From assembly GCA_003551965.1 (NCBI GenBank), contig PUOC01000199.1:1-41408 (forward strand): a stretch of 41,408 bases of DNA, in the 5' to 3' direction. Of this stretch, positions 1 to 9,457 are shown piece by piece (the first letter of the stretch is position 1; each line of letters opens with the position of its first letter). A model generated the notes under the pieces. The model worked only from the letters and a program-made list of their open reading frames with translations. It was not told the origin of the DNA and did not search any database. This DNA comes from Clostridiales bacterium (GTDB lineage: Bacteria; Bacillota; Limnochordia; Darwinibacteriales; B1SED10-159). A program made the translations under genes and the position numbers.

Positions 1-1
1 C

Positions 2-1054
2 GGCTATAAGGGAACAGAACCTCTGAGCGAGCCTGAAACCGCTGCGCTGGTCCGGTTTGTCCAGGAACGGAATTTTCTTACCGCTGCCGCGTATCATTCG
101 TCGGGGTCGGTTATATTCACGCGCCTAGGAGCTTGCTGCCATAGAACCCGTGTGGCTGCCCTGGCCTCCGCGGCCACCGGGTACCCTTTGGTCGACCTGA
201 CCCATGCCAGCGGCAGTGGAGCCGGTTTCACGGACTGGTTCGTGCATACACTGCAGCGGCCGGCGCTAACCGTGGAAGTAGGCACGTACGTGGGAGCTAG
301 ACCCGTGCCCATGGAACAATGGCCGCAGATCTGGCACGAAAACCGCGATTTGGGCTTGCTCTTGGCCCAAGAGGCGAAGGTGAGGGACGTCGAACCGGAC
401 ACCGGGCCGGCTGTGAATGCAGAGAAGAAGAAGTCGGCAGAGGCAGCTTCTCACCTTGTGATTGGTGATGTTCGCTGGGGCGATCATGGCGACCATGAAC
501 GGCTGGTGTTTGACGTGTACTATTCCTGCTATACACGGAAGGCCGAGGCGGGCGGCGGCTTTGGCCTGGACCACGCTAGTTATCCCCCGTGGGCCGAGGT
601 GACGTTCGCCGATGCGGAGGTACCGAAGGAGATCGCCGAAGTAGACCATAACCGCAGTTATCTGATCGAACATGTCACTGCGGGCGGCCCTGATGCATAT
701 GTGCTGCAGTTTCAGCGTCCGGTACAGATTCACGCCTTTTCACTGCAGAGTCCGGCGCGCATTGTATTGGATCTGAGACCGATGGACATAGCAAATGGGC
801 GTCCGCTGTATTCCCTCCGGACGCAGTCGTTTGGCAGTTGGATTGAGGCGTTGTCGGTGATGGAATCCATGGACTTGGGAGAAGGGTATCGGCCGCGGCT
901 GCTGCGAGACGGGGCTGGAGGTTACCTTTGGGAATTGGCGCTTCTTGAAGAACTAGCCGCCGCAGAACGGGCTTTGGAGGAGACCCCAGGACTCGTCAGG
1001 CTGTTCATTGAACGCCGTTTCGGACACGATCTTCCCGGGGCCATGATTCCGTAG
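2..1054 (+). CDS. M14-family zinc carboxypeptidase (gamma-D-Glu-DAP peptidase-like), 5'-truncated by the window edge, with C-terminal AMIN-like segment
   Basis: Frame is open from base 2 through the supplied 152..1054 ORF. Upstream translation GYKGTEPLSEPETAALVRFVQERNFLTAAAYHSSGSVIF, then TGYPLVDLTHASGSGAGFTDWFVHTLQRPALTVEVGTY...EQWPQIWHENRDLGLLLAQEA, is typical of M14 C-termini. YVLQFQRPVQIHAFSLQSPARIVLDLRP is AMIN-like. Confidence 0.8.
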   Translation, partial: GYKGTEPLSEPETAALVRFVQERNFLTAAAYHSSGSVIFTRLGACCHRTRVAALASAATGYPLVDLTHASGSGAGFTDWFVHTLQRPALTVEVGTYVGARPVPMEQWPQIWHENRDLGLLLAQEAKVRDVEPDTGPAVNAEKKKSAEAASHLVIGDVRWGDHGDHERLVFDVYYSCYTRKAEAGGGFGLDHASYPPWAEVTFADAEVPKEIAEVDHNRSYLIEHVTAGGPDAYVLQFQRPVQIHAFSLQSPARIVLDLRPMDIANGRPLYSLRTQSFGSWIEALSVMESMDLGEGYRPRLLRDGAGGYLWELALLEELAAAERALEETPGLVRLFIERRFGHDLPGAMIP

Positions 1055-1125
1055 TCAGCGCCAGGGCTGCTTTCGATGACAGTATAGTGGAACATTCCCG
1101 TGACAGGGGCAAAGGAGGGGGACGG

Positions 1126-2319
1126 ATGGGAAGTGCACCCTGGAAAGGATGTCTGGGGGTTGTGTTGATAGTCTTGGTCCTATTCCCGGCGGCGGTGGGT
1201 GGTGCATCCCTGCATTGGCTGGATGACCACATGCCCTATTGGTTGTGGGCAGACAGTTGGATCGGAGTCATGGCCTATGATTTTTATGAAACGAAGTCCT
1301 CCGATACAGACTTGGGGTTTTTCAGCGAGACCGAGGATGTGGATCTATGGAGTGTCCTGCAGCTGGATGAACGCCAGTTGGAAGGTGATTATCGCGTTTG
1401 GCGCAGTCCTGAACCGATCACACTGCTCTACTACCAGTGGAAACGGAGCGAAGGAACCTATAAAGAGTTCGATCACCCCTTTCCCAGTGTCCCCAATTTG
1501 ATGGTGGACCATAAATCGCTGACAGCCTCAAATCTGGCGGAGCGGAGTGGTGATGTACCATTGTGCCCGGATAACACCTTTCTGATCATTGAGCATGATC
1601 GTCACCAGCACAAGGGATCCATTGGGTTGACGGAACCCCGTGAGGTCACAGGCAGTATTCAGGAGGGAGTGTCGCTGGGTAATCTACGTCCTCTACATGA
1701 TACGGTCACAATCTTTGATGTGATTTCTGAAACGGAGCCGCTGCCGGAGCCCTATGCTATTCTGCGCGCAGAAGTGGATCGGCGAGGGGGTCCCTACCGC
1801 AACATCATCGGCAGTGGGATGCCCCACGATGAGAGCAATCGGCAGGTCTACGCCTGGGAGTTGGAGCCGGTCCATCGACCGGAAGCATGGCGGGATGCGT
1901 ACGAGGCAATTCTGCGCGAGGAGCGGGAAGCCTGGGTGCAGCGCTGGGAGGCCATCTTAACTGACTACGAACGGGGTGTGTACCCCGGGATTTTCGGCCG
2001 CTCGGCCCAAACGGCACTGGCCCATCATGAGCGTTGGATCGAACAGTTGTTGGACGACGCCGACCGCATCCTTGCGCTCCTTCTTCATGGGCAAGTCCCT
2101 GGTTTTCTCAAAGACATGGGGCGAAATGTCCCTCATATCGGCCGTGTCGTTGTCAGCGGTCCAGCCGATACCGCCCATCTGATTCACCGTCACCTATGGA
2201 GCTATGTTCCGGAAATGGCAGCCGGGTCTATGACTATCATGTACCATCGCCTTCCTTTGTACCTGAAGAAGCTCTATCCTACCCAACAAGACTTGGAGAA
2301 TGTCCTGATCATAGGGTGA
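1126..2319 (+). CDS. exported protein of unknown function
   Basis: ATG at 1126 preceded by AAAGGAGG. N-terminal signal peptide/TM (MGSAPWKGCLGVVLIVLVLFPAAVGGA). No recognised domain. Confidence 0.6.
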   Translation: MGSAPWKGCLGVVLIVLVLFPAAVGGASLHWLDDHMPYWLWADSWIGVMAYDFYETKSSDTDLGFFSETEDVDLWSVLQLDERQLEGDYRVWRSPEPITLLYYQWKRSEGTYKEFDHPFPSVPNLMVDHKSLTASNLAERSGDVPLCPDNTFLIIEHDRHQHKGSIGLTEPREVTGSIQEGVSLGNLRPLHDTVTIFDVISETEPLPEPYAILRAEVDRRGGPYRNIIGSGMPHDESNRQVYAWELEPVHRPEAWRDAYEAILREEREAWVQRWEAILTDYERGVYPGIFGRSAQTALAHHERWIEQLLDDADRILALLLHGQVPGFLKDMGRNVPHIGRVVVSGPADTAHLIHRHLWSYVPEMAAGSMTIMYHRLPLYLKKLYPTQQDLENVLIIG

Positions 2320-2533
2320 TCGCAGGCCGCAGCATGGATGTGTGCAGGCAGAAAACGATTGCGGCGAACCGGTTGCCGTCCTGGACACCGCAATGGCAGA
2401 CCCCATGCGGGCACCATTTCCTGAAGGAGTTGATCCGGCCGCGATGGCGCTAGTCTAGGACCTGACCCGGGCAGTGCCGTTTCCGAACAGATTGTCACAA
2501 AGGCGTCGAAGCGACAGTCAAGCACGAAAGGCA

Positions 2534-2575
2534 AAGACGCTGTGCAGAGCCTACGGATGCTCTGCACAGCGTCTT
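2534..2575. terminator. perfect 17-bp inverted repeat with 8-nt loop, terminator-like, no T-tract
   Basis: AAGACGCTGTGCAGAGC-ctacggat-GCTCTGCACAGCGTCTT, lying between convergent genes (1126..2319 + and 2707..3279 -). Confidence 0.7.
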
Positions 2576-2706
2576 CATGTTGGGAACAGATATGGATCCA
2601 TCAAGAACCGGCTTTCGGCAGACCTGTCCCGGAGTTGCCTCGCCCAACTGCCCACCGCCGGAAAGCGAAAAGGTCCAGCCGCAAGAACAGACCGGCGCAG
2701 CGATGC

Positions 2707-3279
2707 CTATACGCTGATTGGCTTACACCGTGCGATGAATTGGATGAAGGCCTCGGCCTGTTCCTCGAGCATGGAGGCGCTGGTAGTAAGTCGAAGCCGA
2801 CCTTCCTCGTCTAACTGCGTCTGCGCCTGGGGAATCCTGAGCCTGGGTTTGTTCATAACAGCCATATTGAGCAGACTGATCAGGGTCACTAAGTGGTCCA
2901 TACCGGTGGCGGTGCCGCCCATTCCCGGACTGATGCCGCTCAATGCCGCCGGTTTCCCGTTAAGCACGGAGGCTGCGCCCGGCTCTGGCGGGCGGGAGAG
3001 CCAGTCCAACAGGTTTTTCAGTACTCCTGGGAAAAAATGGTTGTATTCCGGTGAAAAGAACCATACACCATCGGCCTGCTCTATGCAGGTCCGCACGGCA
3101 GCTACCAACGGCGGCGCCGGATACTCTATGTCCTGGTTCATGTAAGGTATGTCCGAGTAGTCCAATAGCTCTAGTTCGGCTCGGCCTTTGCAGACATTTT
3201 GAGCCGCGAGAGCCAGTTGACGATTGTACGAGTGGGTTCGCAGTGAACCGACCACGGCCTGAATCTTTGGCTTTGTCAT
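2707..3279 (-). CDS. NADPH-dependent FMN reductase-family protein
   Basis: MTKPKIQAVVGSLRTHSYNRQLALAA...DGVWFFSPEYNHFFPGVLKNLLDWLSRP matches the flavodoxin-like FMN_red fold. ATG at 3279 has an upstream GGAG. Confidence 0.9.
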   Translation of the reverse strand: MTKPKIQAVVGSLRTHSYNRQLALAAQNVCKGRAELELLDYSDIPYMNQDIEYPAPPLVAAVRTCIEQADGVWFFSPEYNHFFPGVLKNLLDWLSRPPEPGAASVLNGKPAALSGISPGMGGTATGMDHLVTLISLLNMAVMNKPRLRIPQAQTQLDEEGRLRLTTSASMLEEQAEAFIQFIARCKPISV

Positions 3280-3674
3280 ATTCTTCAACTCCATTACGGT
3301 TTTTGGCTTCGATCCTTTCCCCTATGCAATGACGGCCCATGGGGCACAGCCCCCGGCCATAGCTTTCCATATTCATCGCACAACTCCTGCCTCAATGCTG
3401 TGGCCTGCATCGTCTTATGCGGCCGGACAAGATACGGCGGCGGAGCCTTTGACTGGTTCGGGTATGGCCGATATATGGTGTCCCCGATGCCGGGCTGTCG
3501 CGTTTGTCCCTGGGCCCGGCTATGATCCGTGTATGTACCCGTGGCAAAAAGATCCTGATGCTATCTGCAACAACACCTCAGCACTGACACAGAAAGCTAA
3601 GAACACCCGGGTCGAGTCAGAACCTGCCCGGGCCGCAGCCCGCAGCCACACCGTGCCGGGGGCATCGTTGCAGA

Positions 3675-4478
3675 TCAGTGCAGGCTTCCCTGGCTTTGTC
3701 TGCTCGTCTCCGTGTCTCGGTCCGATTGCGGACGGGCGCGGATGCCCAGCAAGAGGATGAACCACAGCGGTGCATTGCTGATGGCGTGGACGGAGAAGGA
3801 AGCCCAGGTGGATCCAAGGTATTGCGCTGTCAGAGGAGCTATCAGCATGCCTGGTATCATGGCGACAAAGTGCCATTTCAGTGCAGCATGCATAAGCCAG
3901 GCCCACATCAATCCATTTACGATCCACGCGGTGCCGCCGAAGTGGGCCTCTTGGATGGGTAAGAGCAGACCGCGCCACATCACTTCTTCACTGAACATGG
4001 CAAAGACATGCACGGGTACAAAAAGAAACAGCAACTTCCAGTTGCCCGGCAGGGGAACACCGAAGAACTCTGTAGGCGGCAGAGAGAACTTCCGCAGAGG
4101 ATGGAAAGGAGCCGGAAGATAATGGGGCGGTGAGAGGCGGCCGAATTTGGCCAAGCGCCTGCTCACGGGCTCTAAGACCTGTTCTGTGAGCAGTGTCAGA
4201 AAGACCGCCCCTGCAATCCAGAGCCAGTCGGTTCCTGCCAACGGGAAGAAACGAAAGCGCTCCCGAAGAACCTCTGCGGTAAACGCGCCGCCTTCGGTCA
4301 GGGAAAAAAGCACCAGGGCTGCGGGCAGCAAGAGCAGGGCCGGCAGCCATAGACATAACCAAAACGCATAGATTAGAGCCCATCCCCTGTCAACTAGTTT
4401 CGGTACGCCATAGAAAACTCCGGTATAGACAACGGCACCGGGTACAGCAAAACACACTACCTGCCACCAAAAAGACAC
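3675..4478 (-). CDS. CPBP-family intramembrane metalloprotease (CAAX/Abi-like)
   Basis: Multiple TM segments. FSEEVMWRGLLLP matches the EExxxR motif; later conserved histidines in WLMHAALKWHF and FSVHAISN. Confidence 0.83.
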   Translation of the reverse strand: MSFWWQVVCFAVPGAVVYTGVFYGVPKLVDRGWALIYAFWLCLWLPALLLLPAALVLFSLTEGGAFTAEVLRERFRFFPLAGTDWLWIAGAVFLTLLTEQVLEPVSRRLAKFGRLSPPHYLPAPFHPLRKFSLPPTEFFGVPLPGNWKLLFLFVPVHVFAMFSEEVMWRGLLLPIQEAHFGGTAWIVNGLMWAWLMHAALKWHFVAMIPGMLIAPLTAQYLGSTWASFSVHAISNAPLWFILLLGIRARPQSDRDTETSRQSQGSLH

Positions 4479-4569
4479 CGGTACACCTCCCGAAGTACGC
4501 TGCGGCCCCTAGCCCTCACAGGTTTTCTCCCAGAGATGCAGCGGTAGTGAATGCTGTGCTGCCTCCTGG

Positions 4570-5847
4570 TCAGGAGACTAGTTGGCTCTGGCGGGCGATT
4601 TCCACGGGGTCGGCATCCAACCTTTTTTCGCCGGCTCTAAGCAGCACGTAAGCCAGAAAGAAAAACGCAGCCCCCGCCATGAACATACCTTGATTGCCGA
4701 CGATATCCATGGTAAGTCCCAAGGCAAAGGGCCCCATCATTTGCCCGACCATGGTAAATACGTAGTAAAGCCCGATATAGAAGCCGACCCTGTCTCTGCC
4801 GCCGAAATCGGCAATCAGCGGCATTGCCTGCACATTGACTAAGGCCCACCCCAAACCGCCTAGGACAAAAATGGCACCGATGATCCAGGGTTCTCTGACC
4901 GGAATGGCTATGAGGAATAGGACCGGTACCAGTATCAGGCCCCACAGCATCGTAGGGATTTTGCCGATCTTGGTGCCGACAACACCGGCCAATAGAGCGA
5001 ATACCAGAAACGATCCTGCGAAGGAGGTAAGGAGGAAATTGGCTCTTCCCTCTGTAAGTCCCAGGGTTTCAACGCCGTAAATGGGGAACATGGCGTTAAG
5101 CCCAGCATAACCAATAAAGTAGGCCAACATTGCCATGAGGATGAGAAATTGACCTATATAGCCCGGCTTCAGCAAGGTTCGAATGCCCACCGCCGCGTCT
5201 TTGATCGGGTTCGTCGACGATCTTGGCGAGTTATCTACATACGGGGGCTGTCTGTCGGCCTTGCGCCAGACAACGACCAAACTCAGCAGAAGTACCGCAC
5301 CGCCGATACCAAACGTCAGCCGGGGATCGATATCATAGATCAGCGACAACACACCAAAGCTGATCAGGGTCCCCATACCGCCCATAAGATTGATAATGCC
5401 ATTGGCGGTAGACCGCTTCTCAGGGGGCGTGTGATCAGGCATCAATGAAATGACCGGTCCGCGATACGAATGCATGGCCGCTGTGAAGACGATTTCGGTG
5501 ATAATCAGCAGAAACAAAACGGAGGCAGCCAGCGGAATAGCCATGTGGGTTAACGCTGCAATGGGCAGTGCAACCATGATGAAGGGCAACCTGCGCCCCA
5601 ATGGTGAATTCATGCGATCCGACCAGGCACCGATGATCGGAATCAACAGCAGGCCGATGAGATTGTCTGTACCCATAAGGAGACCCACGGCAGCTCGCGT
5701 TGCAAAGAATTCCCGGTACATCAAAGGCAGAAACGCATTGTAAGTGGTAAACGCCAGCTGTACGCCCAGGAAGCCGAAGCCAATCCACCAGATCTTTGCA
5801 TACGAAAACTCCTTACTGTCGCGGGCATGGACATTGTCTCCACTCAT
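4570..5847 (-). CDS. MFS transporter (SLC45/GPH-like)
   Basis: About 12 TM segments; GAWSDRMNSPLGRRLPFI resembles the conserved MFS loop 2-3. Confidence 0.9.
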   Translation of the reverse strand: MSGDNVHARDSKEFSYAKIWWIGFGFLGVQLAFTTYNAFLPLMYREFFATRAAVGLLMGTDNLIGLLLIPIIGAWSDRMNSPLGRRLPFIMVALPIAALTHMAIPLAASVLFLLIITEIVFTAAMHSYRGPVISLMPDHTPPEKRSTANGIINLMGGMGTLISFGVLSLIYDIDPRLTFGIGGAVLLLSLVVVWRKADRQPPYVDNSPRSSTNPIKDAAVGIRTLLKPGYIGQFLILMAMLAYFIGYAGLNAMFPIYGVETLGLTEGRANFLLTSFAGSFLVFALLAGVVGTKIGKIPTMLWGLILVPVLFLIAIPVREPWIIGAIFVLGGLGWALVNVQAMPLIADFGGRDRVGFYIGLYYVFTMVGQMMGPFALGLTMDIVGNQGMFMAGAAFFFLAYVLLRAGEKRLDADPVEIARQSQLVS

Positions 5848-5879
5848 AGCAAGGCTCCACTTTTTGATCTTACTTTCAT
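5844..5879 (-). other. possible 11-aa upstream ORF (MKVRSKSGALL*) overlapping the MFS start codon
   Basis: AAGGAG-8nt-ATG; stop overlaps the MFS start as ATGA. Confidence 0.35.
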
Positions 5880-6725
5880 GTCACCATCTCCTTGGATAGT
5901 CGATGTGTTATTGGCAATCGGGGTGGCAGCGGACCTCACTTTAGGTTTGGCATCCCTCGACGGTGATGGTGGAGCATGCTCCAGGCGCTGATGCAGCGGC
6001 CTTTGGAGCCTTAGGCGGGAGGCTTGTTATCTCCAGCAGGCGCTGCCGCCGGCTTGCGGCCTGGGACAAGTGCAAGCCGCAAAGCACCTCATGTGCTTTC
6101 CTGTGGGTTTGTTTCCACTCCGATAACTCTACCGGTGGCCTGCGGGGCTGCTTACCATTGAAGCCCGGATTGTGCCGAGGCGGTCTTCAACGAGGATTCT
6201 TAATCCATTGGTCGAATATTCCTGCCGCCCCGGTTCTGCGGCTCCCCGAAGAGCCCGTTGACACAGCCCATATGGTCACAGCCAATCCGCGGTCAGACGT
6301 TTCGATGCCCTTGGACCATGCCCCCCATCCACGCTGGGCTCCACAGCCGGTCACCGTGAAAGCTGCACTGGAGGCTCTGCCTATATTTCCCAGCACAACC
6401 CGTCTGGCAAAATACCAAACCTCCGAACAACGGTGTCGTCTGGTCAGGTGAATACCAGATTGTTTGGTGCTCTACGTATCGGAGAAAAGTCCTGTGCAAG
6501 TCACGGAGAACGGCGACCAAAGCCGGTTGACGAGGCATGCGTCCAGCGGCCAACGGTTGCCATGCCTGGACTTCTTGACCGCCGAGGCGGAAAGGGCCCA
6601 GTCACAACGGATGGTTCCCACTGCATGACGCAGATGTCGTTTGGGCGGTCCGGTCCAGGGCTTGCCACAAACAGTAACTGTATTGCGGCAGATGGCGGGA
6701 CATCCGCATTCCCTGCCAGGTCGGG

Positions 6726-6753
6726 CCAGCGCCAAGGAACCCCTTGGCGCTGG
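6726..6753. terminator. perfect 12-bp hairpin, 4-nt loop, no T-tract
   Basis: CCAGCGCCAAGG-aacc-CCTTGGCGCTGG just downstream of the minus-strand gene ending at 6776. Confidence 0.6.
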
Positions 6754-6775
6754 TGACGGAGCTTGGCCACCCCGG

Positions 6776-7729
6776 TTATTGGTGCAGCTCCAGTGTGGAT
6801 AGAAGGCGTTCTAGACGGCTCTGGGTGACGCCGTCACCAATCACAGGGCCATAGATTGCCAATAGGATGTCATCGCCCGCAACAAAAAAACGTACCATTT
6901 CCGTGGTGCGATCCATAAATTCGTAGGAGTACTGATGACCGGGGACTTCCATTCCCGCAACTTCCACAGTGATTTCGTCAATCAGCTGGTAGTTGGCTTT
7001 GATCTCTTCGTCTTCATTGCTGAAGGCTGCGGCCGCCTCCGCCGCCGAGGCATACTCCAGATCATGGACATCGACTGTCAGACGTTCATGGGATCCTTGG
7101 TCCGAGCCGCCGGGGACGATGGTCACCTGTTGGCGATGTATCACTGTGTCTAGCATGATCCATTCACCGTCTTCGCTCAAGGAATAGGTGCTTGGGTACT
7201 GGATACTGAAGAATTCGTTGTCGTAGTGAAAATAGGGCTTCGGGTACAGGGGTTTGTCCACCACTTGCATCTCGTAGCCTTGAATGTCAAGCTTGTACAA
7301 CTGCCATGTTCCGTCGAGCCTTCTCCAATGGAATTCGGTGGGGAGAGTAAACTGCTCAAACTCGGAACCATAGTCCCAGACCAGGATCCAATCGGCAGCC
7401 AGAACAGCATCATCGTCATCAAGAACCAGCTGCACATTGTCCAGGACAGCACTGGCAGAGCCTCCGAGCTCATGTTGTACAAACTCTGCCATCTGCTGCG
7501 GGTTGGCAGGATGCAGTTCTTCAGACTCAACAATGATCTGCAGATCGTCGGCAGGAGCTATCTGTGTGATCATGGTCTCTTCGTCTCGCTGCACCTGACT
7601 GATCAGAAACAAGTCCATGGCTTCGTGAATTTCCTGCTCTTCCAACGGGGCACCTGTCAAGGTACCAGGCCATGACACCATAAACAACGTCACCAAAAAC
7701 CAGATTGTCAAGGAATGGACGGACTTCAT
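6776..7729 (-). CDS. exported protein; N-terminal NTF2/SnoaL-like and C-terminal DcrB/PsbP-like segments (tentative)
   Basis: Signal peptide MKSVHSLTIWFLVTLFMVSWPGTLTGA; AGGAGG 8 nt upstream of ATG at 7729. Domain suggestion is from fold-like pattern only. Confidence 0.62.
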   Translation of the reverse strand: MKSVHSLTIWFLVTLFMVSWPGTLTGAPLEEQEIHEAMDLFLISQVQRDEETMITQIAPADDLQIIVESEELHPANPQQMAEFVQHELGGSASAVLDNVQLVLDDDDAVLAADWILVWDYGSEFEQFTLPTEFHWRRLDGTWQLYKLDIQGYEMQVVDKPLYPKPYFHYDNEFFSIQYPSTYSLSEDGEWIMLDTVIHRQQVTIVPGGSDQGSHERLTVDVHDLEYASAAEAAAAFSNEDEEIKANYQLIDEITVEVAGMEVPGHQYSYEFMDRTTEMVRFFVAGDDILLAIYGPVIGDGVTQSRLERLLSTLELHQ

Positions 7730-8250
7730 CGACATGACCTCCTAGTCTCATTTGGAACATAGTACTACATTAGTGTCGGCGCAAAGAATTCCTGCAGAAA
7801 GTTGCGGTGACCGGACGCGTGCCGCGGGAATCGGTCCCCTGCGGGAGCGGCCCTGCCTCGGCTGGGCCAGGGAGCACCAAGGTCTCAGAGGAAAGTGACC
7901 TCTGCACGGAACTATACACAAGGATGACACTGTTTGACGGGAAGCGGCAGCGAAGCTTGGATTGCAACGCTGACTAACGCGCCTGCATGGTGGAGCAGCC
8001 GGCTGGGCTGGGGGCCGACATCCTTTTCTATGAACGGAAGATCAAGGATGGGCAAGGGCCGCTGTGTTCAGCGGCGGTATGTTGTTGCGGCAGCACCATC
8101 AAACCGCTGCCTTTCCCCGAGCAATCCCTTGGGAAATACTGCTTTTTGTGACGGCTGATTTGTCAAACCTGGAAGATTTCGCTGCTCGGTTCTGGGAACT
8201 ACCGGCAGAGGACCGTCAACCAGGGGGCGGGCAACGCGGCGGGCAGCATC

Positions 8251-8303
8251 GCACAAAAAAACCGCATGCCCCAGAGATCTCCAGGGCACAGCGGTCTTTG
8301 TGC
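8251..8303 (-). terminator. intrinsic terminator of the fasciclin gene
   Basis: On the minus strand: CCGCtgTGCCC...GGGCAtGCGGTTTTTTT, immediately downstream of the stop at 8326. Confidence 0.72.
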
Positions 8304-8325
8304 TTAAGCAGTTTTCCCGGATAAC

Positions 8326-8841
8326 TTAGTATCCTTCGGTTTCGGTGTCTTCGGGGGGAGTAATAACGGCATCGAGGACGTGGATTACGCCATTGGTCGC
8401 TTCGATGTCGGTCTGCGTAACCTGTGCATCATCGACGAAGACGTTGCCATCTTCATCAATTGTGATAGTAACGCTTTGTCCTTGCAGTGTTTCTACCTCA
8501 GCGCCATCGAGTTCAACGACATCTTCAGCAAAGACAGCTCCGGATACAACGTGGTAGAGCAGAATATCGGCCAGGGCGTCGGTATCTTCCAATAAGGACT
8601 CAAGGGTGCCTTCCGGAAGGGCGGCAAAGGCTTCGTCGGTAGGGGCAAATACGGTAAAGGGACCTTCAGCCCTCAATGCGTCTACAAGATCCGCGGCGAC
8701 AACGGCATCCACCAAGGTTTCAAAGTCGTCTGCTGCAATGGCTGTGTCAACGATGTCTTCGAGGTGGCTGTGGGCAGAGCCCAAGGATACAACTGTGAAG
8801 AAAGCAATCAGTACAAAACTCAGCAACATAGTTTTTTTCAT
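8326..8841 (-). CDS. secreted fasciclin (FAS1)-domain protein
   Basis: [26 protein letters not shown]...[10 protein letters not shown]...[11 protein letters not shown] is a canonical FAS1 domain. Signal peptide; AGGAG-8nt-ATG at 8841. Confidence 0.95.
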   Translation of the reverse strand: MKKTMLLSFVLIAFFTVVSLGSAHSHLEDIVDTAIAADDFETLVDAVVAADLVDALRAEGPFTVFAPTDEAFAALPEGTLESLLEDTDALADILLYHVVSGAVFAEDVVELDGAEVETLQGQSVTITIDEDGNVFVDDAQVTQTDIEATNGVIHVLDAVITPPEDTETEGY

Positions 8842-8896
8842 GTCAAACACTCCTCTTAAATTTGTATGGTGACATTTAAGTAGTCCCCGATGTCAG

Positions 8897-8911
8897 TGAG
8901 AATGATTATCA
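8897..8911. promoter_or_regulatory. Fur-type (7-1-7) box upstream of the fasciclin gene
   Basis: TGAGAATGATTATCA matches TGATAATnATTATCA at all specified positions except one (G for T at position 4). Confidence 0.6.
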
Positions 8912-9327
8912 CTATCTATAATCTACCATAGACACTTAGAAATGCAAGGGCAGAACACGGTCGATTTCAGCTGTTTAGAATCACTTAGCTGTTAAAATCT
9001 TCAATTTTCTCTATTTTTCATACCCCGCCGATCAGAATGCTATCCGTTTCGTTGCTGGGCAGTACACACGTAGGCTGGCTTTGAGCTGGATTTAGACGGA
9101 GTGACGTGCAAGCGTGCAAACATCCCGCAACCTGTCTGTGGGCACATGCTGCTGCCAAAGCCAAAGTACCGGACCGCCCCATGGCGGCACTAACCTTTGC
9201 AGCGCGTTCTGCACATTTGCATGAACCCCGGAAAAGCGGTTTTGCCGCGTTTCTGCCATGTTCCCGTGGACACAAATCGACAGTGACCCGCGAAATCAAG
9301 AAATTTTGAGCCATTGTAGGCATAGAA

Positions 9328-9356
9328 TTGAAATAATTAGCAATACAATGTATAAT
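9328..9356 (+). promoter_or_regulatory. sigma-A type promoter
   Basis: TTGAAA-17 bp-TATAAT about 100 bp upstream of the 9458 gene. Confidence 0.75.
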
Positions 9357-9457
9357 GGACATAGTTCTTCCTTTGGGTGATAGAACAGCAGTTGGACGCT
9401 CCAAGGGTAGTTTTCGTGAGGGTAGAATTTGAGGAGATTGGGAAGGAGTGAGGAGTT

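Noticed and set aside
2474-3145. 223-aa plus-strand ORF
   Set aside because: Antisense to the clear FMN reductase gene, low-complexity composition, runs through the 17-bp hairpin.
5963-6756. Plus-strand ORFs of 162 and 107 aa in the MFS-to-6776 gap
   Set aside because: No domain, no convincing RBS, composition typical of chance GC-rich ORFs.
7988-8152. Short frame containing ADILFYERKIKDGQGPLCSAAVC, reminiscent of a MutS-family C-terminal motif (YDRKLKxGxG)
   Set aside because: Similarity is limited to about a dozen residues with stops close by; not enough to call a pseudogene without a profile search.
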